Positions 54,985-64,000 of a DNA stretch of 64,000 bases are shown here, piece after piece (the first letter of the stretch is position 1; the number at the start of each line of letters is the position of its first letter). The translations under genes were made by a program, and so were the position numbers. Where the stretch lies: NCBI GenBank assembly GCA_948567375.1, contig OX419762.1:29579465-29643464 (forward strand), read 5' to 3'. Below the pieces are notes generated by a model that saw only the letters and a list, made by a program, of their open reading frames with translations, did not search any database and had not been told where the DNA came from. The DNA is from Lunularia cruciata. Lineage: Eukaryota > Streptophyta > Marchantiopsida > Lunulariales > Lunulariaceae.

Positions 54985-56829
54985 GCAGGATCAAAAGAAG
55001 AACACAATTATTGAGCATAAGCAAAGTGTGGAACAATGGGTGGAAAGTTGTAACCCAACTTAATGCAATGCAATTGCAACTCAGTGAAAATTAAGATTGA
55101 TTTATGGCAAAAAGTGCCATAATTTTTTGTTTACATCAAACTCCATTGCCACCATGGAGAAATGTATGGTACTTTTACTTGGAGAAACTCATAGAATGCC
55201 ATCTTTTAGAACCACACTTTAAAATTGAGATTATAGTTGAAGGAATTTTTATTGCACACCCATTGGGATGGTAGGATTTGGCCCGCTTCCTAGTTGCACT
55301 CTTGATGACATATCAAGGATTGATATTCCTCTTCCCAACCTCAAGCATATAGTGCAAATCCCAATCCTACACATAGGTTAAGATTCCAAGAACTCTTGAA
55401 AATGGTTTGTTAGGAGCTAGCTGCACCTACTACTCTTGTGAGTAAATGTAAAGCAAAATCTAATGCTCTTAGTAATGTCACATTGAGTAGAGGAAAATAT
55501 GAGGAAGATAGATTCAAAGTGGTTATCATTACAATCAAATTCTTGATTATCTAGAGGATCAAGAGCATTTTAAACAAATCCATGGTGGAAATAGCAAGAA
55601 ACCCATTTACAAGAACATTGCTTTCATTTACATAGCAACCTTCCTCATGAGATTTGGTAATGGATTTCCAATGTCCATGAATGGAGAGAAATTGAAAAAG
55701 AAATGTGCTTGTTTCTTGAAGTCCTACAAAGAAGCTTGATTGTAGGAAGATAAGTCCATTGGTGACAGACTCACTAATAAGGAGATAAAACATGGATGGA
55801 CCATTATGAAAGACAAGTCAAACCATTCGTGTCCTTATTTTTTTTGGGTTGGATATTTTGTTTGGAGGAAGAGTGAATATTTCTCCCCTTGCAATTGTAA
55901 ATTTGGGAATGTGGAGTGAGTTGAACCTTACCAAATTTTCTAGTAGAGAGGATGAAATCAGTTTAGTGACACACATTGAAAAAGAGGATGAAATGAACCA
56001 AGGGGTACCTGAGGAGTAGGACGAGATGTTAGGAGAAGACACTCCTATATCTAGTACCTCACAAGCATTTCCTTCACAATCCTTTCATGTGCAAGATTCA
56101 ATTCCAATGACCATCCCAAGTACACAAGAGGGCCCTTCTAAGGGATTTTGCAAGAAGTGAAGCATGTGGACTTCACATAGAGGATGATTTACAATTTCTA
56201 ATCATTAAAGGATTAAACGAGGATGAGAGGAGACCTCAAAAATAGAAAAGGAGATTGCAAAGGCATTTGAAGAGATGCTTGGAGAAGAGAGAGACAAAGG
56301 AGATAAAGAAGAGGAAACTCAAGGGTGAGGGAAAGAAAGTGAGGGAGATGGTGAACCATCCCATAAGAAGAGGAAATCACATAAGAAAAATGCAAAGATT
56401 TGTCCTATGTTGAATGCTTTTGCACAAGATATGGCAAGTCCCAGGAAATTGAAGTTTGAAGTAGTAGAGGCTAGAAAGAGGTGTAAATTAGCTGAAATCA
56501 AAGCTCAAAAGATTGCTAAAATAGAAAATTTGCATGTGGATGTAGATGTGCAAGAGAGAAAGGATGCACAGAATTTAGGATCCAAGGAAAGGTTGGTAAA
56601 ATCAAAGCAATAGTATGAGATGACACTAGAATTAGCAAAGGCAAGGAAAAACCCCAACAAAATTAAAAGCATTATAACCATTTTTTATTAGATTGATGAA
56701 ATTCAATGCACTATGTGTAGTAATCACCCTACCCTTGGTTACCCCATTGTTTTGTAAGCAAATTCAAATCAACATGATAGAAAATCATTGTTGTAATTTG
56801 ATGCATTAAAAAAAGTTTTGATATTTGCT

Positions 56830-56867
56830 CCATTTATGTGAATGGAGTACCCCATTCACATAAATGG
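56830..56867. repeat. 16-bp-arm inverted repeat
   Basis: CCATTTATGTGAATGG and its exact complement around a six-base loop. Confidence 0.9.
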
Positions 56868-56930
56868 TGCACATATATGGAGTTGCTTAAAAGAAGTGGT
56901 GGATTTGCTTGTTTTACGATAGACTTGCTT

Positions 56931-57012
56931 GCTTGTTTTTGGGCAGATTTGGTTGCTTTAGAATTTGGTTGCTTGCTTGTTTTTGGGCAGATTTGGTTGC
57001 TTTAGAATTTGG
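56931..57012. repeat. 40-bp tandem repeat, two copies
   Basis: TTGCTTGTTTTTGGGCAGAT followed by TTGGTTGCTTTAGAATTTGG occurs twice in a row. Confidence 0.85.
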
Positions 57013-57073
57013 TTGCTTGTTTCATAGAGGAAGTGGTAGATCTACTCAATTAAGGGCAAATTCACTTGCATAG

Positions 57074-59294
57074 TGTCATGTTGTGGTGTCCATAGCCATG
57101 GGAAAGTAAATTAACAAACTTTATCTTCACATTAGCGGAGTAGGTTGTATGACGGATCCCATGGTTAAGCTATTGCCATGTAAGTGATCTATGTACATAT
57201 ATGTGATTTGCCACATGGATTATGGTCTTGTCTTCTTTGAGGGATCTTTTGTGTATAGGTGGTGGAGAGTTGAAAGGAAGGTGTGTTTTAGTTGGAGGAG
57301 TCTCAAGCGAGAGGAGGACATTGAGAGTGATAGTTGTAGTAAAGTGTGGAGGCCGGGTGGTAGAGAGAGCAATTGAGGAGGAGATGACCCATGCTCCCAA
57401 TCTGCCACTACCAAATCCTTTTGTCATCAGGCTTCAGATTCTATACCGTGATGGCTTATGGGATTGGATGGTGGCCCATTTTGGGTTGGTATTCACATAG
57501 TCGATGATGGAAAACCCAAATCCTATTGTCCTCTTGGTGCTTACTTATGAGCAAGTCTGGGACTTGAAAATCTTTGTGCTCTTGTAGTTGGAGAATGAAT
57601 CAATTTTGCTCATGAGCTTCAAGGTGGAGTTGTGTGGTCCACTTGTCAAAAACTAAAGAGGCTAAATGACAAAATTGCAAGAGATTGGGTTCCAAGGAAA
57701 AATTTGGGAGATTTTCCACCATCAAGGGAGTTTGGGAAGAAAATTTAAAGAAAGAGGACCATGGTTGGAGAGAAGATCTTACAAGCTATATTATTGAGAC
57801 AAGAATTGGGTGATTTGAGTCAATTTTTTAGGAGATATGATCGATTGAATCAAGGGGGTAAAATTCATACCTAGGAGCACAAAATAGATGATTCATAGAG
57901 CTTCATGAAACATCTTCATAATCTGTCAGTTGGGTTGGAGATTTGACAAAGTGCTAGTATTGCTGAGCTAAAGAAATTTTAGATTTTGATCAATCTTAAA
58001 TCAGATTTGGCCAATTGAAGTTGGAGCTTTGGAAAGTGAGGAGTTGGAGATGAGATGATGATTAGATTTGAAGATTTAGTCATTCTAAAAGTTTTGGTCC
58101 AAATCACCTTGTGAAAATTTCCAGTGTTGTTGGTGACTATGATTTTCACTTCTGTGAAAAGGTTTCATGTGAATTCCTCAACTAGAAAATTCAGGGTCTT
58201 GGATCAAGCATACTTGGGTCTGTAGAGCTCACAAGTTAACCCAACTTAGGAATTAATCCATATCTAGGGTTTGGGGTTGGATTAGGGTACCAAAATTTAC
58301 AAATGTTTAGAAAAGGTCACAAATAGCTACTATGAAAATTTTGATTGACTTTGGGTATGTGGAGAGTGAGAGTTGATGCAACAAACTTTACTAAAAATAA
58401 TGTTGTAAGCTTAGTAGAGCATTTCTATCTTTTATCATGATTGAGTGTCAATTTTCCTATTTGTGTGTCTATGATTGAGGATTTTAGGTTTCTAGAATGT
58501 TTTTGAGGATTAGATGCTCCTCCGATCCAGAAATATTGAAAAAGTTACCCAAAACAAGGAGCAAACCCTAAATTAGGGATTTCAAAATTAGGGTAAAAAT
58601 TATAGAAAATTGGCCAAGTTTGAAAGCTTGTCAGGGAAGATGTAGGGATCAAATTGTGCCTTTATTTTATATCATTGGGAATCTTATCTCACAGGCATTC
58701 TATTGAATTCTAGAAAATTGAAATAAAAGTTACATAGAAAAATTTATACCCATTTGAGTTACATAGAATTTTCCTCATAAAAAAGACATAGGATCATCCC
58801 ACTTGGAGTACAAGTTGGTTGAAGGCTGAAGTACATATTGGATGAAGCTTGGAGTATAGGTTGAAATTAGCTTGATGATTGAGCAATAGGGCTCTAAAGC
58901 TCAATTCCAACAAAAAGCACAGAGGGTTGTTGCTGAATTCTTGTGATTGTATCCTCTTTGTGCTTGCATGCTTGTTTGTATGCCCAATTGTTTTGGATTG
59001 GTATGTGTGCATTGTGCTTAGGTTGTTTCCTTCTAGGAGTACTATGTATTTCTCCTTGGTTATGCTAAAAGTGATGACCAACAAACCAAGAGTGGGTGTT
59101 ATGATGACGGTTAGGTTGCCCGTTACTACCCTACCCGATAGCAAGAATACCAAAACCTAGAGTGAAGGGTTCTATTGGTTGGGATCTAAGCACACTCAAA
59201 CTAGTAGGGATAGGTTTACCTCCAACCTTTGATCTATAGACTCCACAGCTAATCACCTTGTGTGTTCCCAAAGAGAGAAAAACAAAGTATGACA
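57074..59294. repeat. 2.2-kb direct repeat, right copy (LTR-like)
   Basis: Begins TGTCAT and ends ATGACA, a matching six-base terminal inverted repeat with the TG...CA ends of LTRs. About 75-80% alike to 52771-54984 by eye, with the same internal landmarks (for example GAGCTCACAAGTTA near 58226 and CTTGTGTGTTCCCAAAGAGA near 59260). Much older than the chromovirus LTRs judging by divergence. Confidence 0.75.
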
Positions 59295-59479
59295 ACGGAT
59301 GTGGAGTTTCATAGAGGAAGGGGTAGATCCACTTGTTTTAAGGTGGGTTTGCTTGTATCTATAGTCAGGATTTCTCATTTTGGTATTTGGTTTGCTCATA
59401 AGTAGTGGACCTACTTTGCTCTTTGAACAATATTGACAAGAGTTGCTTGTTAAGAAGTGTGTTTTTGGGCCCTTATATG

Positions 59480-59945
59480 GATTTTCTCATCTTTAAATAG
59501 ATTTTCTTGCATATATGTGGATGTGCTTATTAACAATATGGGTTCATTTCTTTGATGTAGGTCCAATCTCCTTTGTCTGGAAAGGATTTGCTTGTGCACA
59601 ATTGGATTTACTGACTTGCTAGATTGGTCATATGACTATGTGATCATGTGATGATAGTGTGGGTCTGCTCATATTTGCTTGGAATAGACTTGCTTGTATT
59701 TGTTTGGATTTTCTCATTTTGGTTTGATAGTGTGATCTGGATTGCTCTCCTTTGGTTGGAATGGATTTTCTTGCACATTTTTGGATTTGTTCACTTGCTA
59801 GATAGGTTCAATTGTGTGATGTGGGTCTGCTCATGTATGCTTGGAATGGATTTGCTTGCATTTTTTTGGATTTGATTACTTGCTATAAGGGTTTGATTGT
59901 GTGATATGGGTCCACTCCCATTTGGTTGGATTCACTTGCCTTACT
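59480..59945. repeat. degenerate minisatellite, unit about 80 bp
   Basis: GTGTGATGTGGGTCTGCTCAT-type sequence followed by TTGGTTGGAATGGATTT and TTTTTGGATTT recurs about four to five times at roughly 80-base steps (near 59655, 59727, 59813 and 59895). Confidence 0.7.
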
Positions 59946-61618
59946 TTAGAAGTATGTACAACCTATAGAAAAAAGGTGTACATCTCTATCAACAGAGAAA
60001 ATTTCATAAGGAAAAAAGTCTCCAACATACAATATCTGGGTGAGGATATGGTCTTGATCTTCATCATCTTCAATACGGAAATAAATCCTTTAACCTTATC
60101 TACAAAGCTACAAAGTTTTCAGCGATTGCTTTCATATGCATCTACAAATATTAACTCTTGTGCAAGCAAGTTTGTATTCTTGATATAAAGGATCAAAGGG
60201 CGGGCTATGATGCACTACTTGCAAGTATGGTGCACTATACTTGCTTACCATGCACATGTACATGCCAAAATTTGTCTACCACAGTTATGGCTTCACTTGA
60301 AGCCTCCTTTTCTTTTATCTTCTCTTTCAATCAAATATCAAATAAATGAACATAGCTTGGAACATTATCAAGAACACACTTATATACAAGTAGCATGCAT
60401 TGAAAAATTAGAAATAGAACAACATTGCATGTAGAGAAATAAAATCAATAGGAAAAGCAACTACTTAGCAATCAAGATGAGGAAGATTTAGAGAAACCAT
60501 AATTGGGAATCAATGTAGAAGCTTGTTGAATCAAAATTCTATGAAGCCAAGGAGCCAACACATTATAAACACTATGATATTTAAAAAATTACAACTGAAT
60601 GTATAAACAAATTTACAAAGGTGATGTCTATCTATGGATCCACACATGGAAGGGATGTAGAAAGGAGTGCCCTAGGTGCATCTAGGGCATCTTCAAGGTG
60701 TTGTCTAAACACATTGTGAGGTACCCAATAGGACTATATGCATACATGTATTCCCACTCCTTGTTTATCAAGGAAGACCTTGGATAGTCCACAACTAATC
60801 TCACATATGGGTTGGCACTATAATCAACCCACTATACTCTTGAAGATGTCATAAAGTCCACTCATCCTCCAAGAATGTACTTGTTGGATGGTTGTCATCT
60901 CTAAATCTACTTGATAGAGCTACCAAAAGGTTGAATATAAAAATGTGTATTGACCAATGTATATCACATGGTGAAAAGTGACAAGGATGGATAGCACCAT
61001 GGAGTGGTTCTTGTAATATGGTAGAGTTACAATATCCACTATCAAAATATCCCAAACAGATAACCTATATGAAGTATGTGTGCTATAAGGTCTCACTCTA
61101 AAGTCTCTAAATCAATCAACATAACTATTAGTATCACACAAGAAACCCAAAAGGCACATCCTATTGTGTACTCCCTTTGGCAAGATTGGAGTCTACATAG
61201 ATTGGAGTAGGATCTCTAAATTGCTCTTTGTAGAATTAGACTACATGATTACCTCAAAGTGTGTGGAACAAAAAAACAAAAGCCCTTGAGCTCCCAATTA
61301 TTATAGATAGCACATGGAATCTTCCTCTATCTCTCCATAATGATGCCAACTATATTCTAGAACCCCAACATGCCACTCTTGAAAAATAGCAATACTTGAC
61401 CACATAACATTTTCTAGACAACCCACATCCAAAACTATAATCTCCCTTAGATTTTCCCTTAGGTAGATGAAGCAAGGGATAAACATGATATATTGGCTCT
61501 TACCCTCTCTAAGCAGGTACTCTTGACTAATCTTCTCACTATAATTTGTTTGACTATTTTTATGAGTTTGAGTGATCTTTCTTAACTTATCCATCTAAGT
61601 CATTTGAGTGACTCTCCT
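59946..61618. other. gene-poor region
   Basis: No supported gene. ORFs are short and lack recognisable domains. Confidence 0.5.
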
Positions 61619-62395
61619 TGTAAAAGACCAAGGAGAGAAATAGGAGAATAGAAGGCATAGGAGACCAAAGTGGAAGATCACATTGGGACTCTCAAATGAG
61701 GGAAACTCTAAATGCCTAGCATGAGGTTGGGCTTTGGTATTTATATGAAACATATAAGGTTCTTGGGACGTTTCTAAGGAAGCTTCCTATTAGAACCTGA
61801 CTTCTTGGATTGCAAGCTAAGTCAACTAGGAAGCTTCCAAGGAAGCTTCTTCCTATGAGCCACCTACTTGGTGTGAAAGCCAAGCTAGTCAAGAAGCTTT
61901 CTAAGAAGCTTTCTCCTAAAAGCCATCTACTTGGCATGCAAGCTAAGCTAGTCGTGAAGCTTCCAAAGAAACTTCCTCCTAGAAGCCATCTACTTAGCCT
62001 ACATGTTACTCAATACTAGAAAGGTACCAAGAAGTTTCCAAGATGCTTCTAGAACATTCTTAGACTGCTTGGCTAATTGGGCCTATTTTTTAACTTGTTA
62101 GCCTCTACTAACTAGTATGCTAACTCTATATTGTTACATATTCTCCCATTGCTAGTTGGTGATATCTTTGCCGCCATGGAATCTTCAAACTCTTGGATGG
62201 CCATTTGTGCATTGTGGAGATGAGAAAGAAGCTTCCAAGTGGCATCATGAAGGAGATATCTTTTTCAAAGGACTTTATACTCAATGTGTTGTTGGTAGCC
62301 ATGTTGGATGGTGCAACATGCAAGGATACAAACAACCTCCTACTCCTCATGATCATTGATAGGTATGGGAGGAGGAGGAGGTTGGACATAAGTAG
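61619..62395 (-). mobile_element. chromovirus fragment A: LTR plus end of pol
   Basis: Same family as 6855-22376. LTR 61619-62138 (TGTAAC...TTTTACA in element orientation, with the polypurine tract beside it), then 62139-62395 matching the last part of pol up to the proline-rich linker before the chromodomain (PPPPPIPINDHEE). It is cut at 62395 by the LTR of fragment B. The LTR is longer than the others (520 bp) through expansion of its GAAGCTTC-rich section. Fossil; broken. Confidence 0.85.
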
Positions 62396-64000
62396 TGTAA
62401 AAGACCAAGCCTAAGGAGAGAAATAGGAGAATGAAAATTTATTGAGACACTTGAATGTGGGAAAACTTTGAATGCCTAGCATGAGCTTTGGTTTTGGTAT
62501 TTATAGGTAGCATACAAGGCCCTTGAGAAGCTTCTCAAGAAGCTTCCTTGAGCCGCTTTCTTAGAGTGCAAGCCAAGTTAACCAGGAAACTTCTCAAGAA
62601 ACTTCCTTCTAGAAGTTGCCTACTTGGTGTGCAAGCTAAGCTAGTTAGAAGCTTCTAGAAGCTACTTGCTTAGGGTGCAAGTTAAGCTAGTTGGGAAGCT
62701 TCCTAGATGCTTCTGGAATATTTTGGGCTAATTTGGCTTATTCTCTATTTCATTAGCCTTATTAGTTATGTTGCTAAACTCCATATTGTTATATATTCCC
62801 TCACCGCTAGTTGGTGACATCCTTCAATAGCAATGAGGATATCACCATTGAAGCTTCAAACTCCTAGATGGCCGTCTGTGCATTATGGAGGTGAGAAAGA
62901 GGTTCCCATGTGGTATCATGAAGGGGATACTCTTTCCAAAGGACCTTGTACTCCATATGTTGTCGGCGTCCTTGTTGAATGTGGCGACATGCAAAGATAC
63001 GATCAACTTTGTACTCCTCATGATCATTGATAGGGATGGGAGGAAGAGGAGGTTGGACACAAGAGGAAAAGGAAGATGGGTTAGGAAAAAAGGATTTTAA
63101 CTTGGAAATATGAAAGACAGGGTGGATATGCATATGACAAGGTAAGGCAAGTTGATAAGCAACAAGAGAGATGATTTGGGTGACATCAAAAGGGTCCTAT
63201 CCAATTAGGGGTAAGTTTATGAACTTGGGTATCAAGTGGAAGGGGTAAGTTACTAGAGGATAGCATGACTTTATCACCAAATTCAAAGGTGAGATCACAA
63301 GGATGGTGGTCCGCATATTGGTTCTGACAATTTTGGGCAACAAGGAGGTGAGATTTGGCTTGTTGGAGAGATTGGGAGATGGAGGTCAAGAAGGTTGAAG
63401 TATGAGGGACCTGAGATGGGAGAGGAGCAAGAAGAGAATATGGAACAAGCGGATCTTGGCCTAAATTGAGAAAGAAGGGAGAAAATCCGGTGCTTGCCTA
63501 TTTGGAATTGTTGTAGGAAAATTCTACAACTGCAAGACTTTCATTCCAATTGGTATGGTGGACATTGACAAAGGCATGCAACATACCTTCCAAGGTATGA
63601 TTATCACGTTTGATTTGTCCATCAGCTTAAGGATGATAGGCTGTGGACAAAGCAAGCTTGGTGCCAAGTATTTAGAAGAGTGCTTGCCAAAACTTCCTAG
63701 TGAATCAAGGATCATAATCTGAGATGAGTACACATGGCATCTCATGATGCTCAAAGACATTATCAAAGTAGATTTGCGCTAAGGTTGGAGCATCCATGGT
63801 ATCAAAGGTTGGTGCCAAGTGGATTTGCTTACTTAGCTTATCCAAAAACACCACGATTGCTGTGTGTCCTTGCTTTGTCTTAGGCAAGCATGTGATGAGA
63901 TCCAAACTCACATGTTCCCATCAAGCAGATGGAATGGGGAGTCATTGAAGGAGTCCACTCAGGTTCTAGTTGTTAGCCTTGCTGCATTGGCAGCTCTCAC
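62396..64000 (-). mobile_element. chromovirus fragment B: LTR and 3' half of pol, running off the window
   Basis: LTR 62396-62793 (398 bp), polypurine tract, then pol read leftwards: chromodomain at about 62890-63045 (EEYKVDRIFACRHIQQG, YKVLWKEYP, WEPLSHLHNAQ), integrase C-terminal module (63186-63389, LTPNWIGPF) and core (63705-63911, SLDLITCLPKTKQGHTAIVV; DKLSKQIHLAPTFDT). It matches the outer chromovirus closely in order and wording. The rest lies beyond 64000. Inserted into fragment A. Fossil, with a few interruptions in the visible part. Confidence 0.9.

Larger units (their letters stand above)
54985..57073 (+). other. interior between the 2.2-kb repeats, with decayed coding region
   Basis: Between about 55,830 and 56,690 the plus strand reads in part as Lys/Glu-rich protein: KEIAKAFEEMLGEERDKGDK, KKRKSHKKNAK and, in the open frame 56407-56613, a coiled-coil-like stretch (EVVEARKRCKLAEIKAQKIA). 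It recalls the basic, coiled-coil C-termini of Myb/SANT-like proteins associated with transposons, but no DNA-binding motif is visible, so no family is assigned. It looks broken by several interruptions. Confidence 0.35.

Overview
The window looks like nuclear DNA of a green land plant, most likely a non-seed plant (bryophyte-like). The plant call rests on two VAMP72-type R-SNAREs (a green-plant family), a plant-type RPA3, an ankyrin-PGG membrane protein, and Ty3/gypsy chromoviruses primed from the initiator-Met tRNA site. The lineage within plants is inference; a DNMT3-like methyltransferase relic and the style of the LINE relics fit an early-diverging lineage.

Layout. 1-2350: two head-to-tail ORFs of an unrecognised, probably repeated family (minus strand), with a C20 run upstream. 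2384-4055: Ty3/gypsy pol fossil. 4440-5690: nested tandem repeats. 6330-24170: a three-layer stack of mobile elements. A LINE-like relic (6330-6854 and 22382-24170) is split by a Ty3/gypsy chromovirus on the minus strand (6855-22376; both LTRs, 5-bp target duplication GGAGG, tRNA-iMet primer site, chromodomain). That chromovirus is split between gag and protease by a second Ty3/gypsy element on the plus strand (10875-20783). The inner element carries a DNMT3-like cytosine-5 DNA methyltransferase region between protease and reverse transcriptase and a PHD finger at the end of pol. It is the most unusual object in the window.

24.7-41 kb is the gene island: two tandem intronless VAMP72 genes (24779-25456, 28228-28944), a small secreted protein (31905-32333), an S28 serine carboxypeptidase (minus strand, 33145-34614), a two-exon RPA3 gene (35872-36652), an LRR relic (about 37955-38065), and an ankyrin-PGG protein (minus strand, 38209-40224).

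41-64 kb is AT-rich and gene-poor. It holds a second LINE relic folded into a 144-bp perfect inverted repeat, another perfect hairpin with 57-bp arms, a pair of 2.2-kb direct repeats with LTR-like ends, a degenerate minisatellite, and at the right edge two more LTR/pol pieces of the same chromovirus family, one inserted in the other. No tRNA, rRNA or CRISPR array was found; one tRNA-like relic is noted. The host genes show no shared pathway: VAMP72 acts in secretion, RPA3 in DNA replication and repair, S28 in peptide processing, and the ankyrin-PGG protein at a membrane, possibly in stress signalling.
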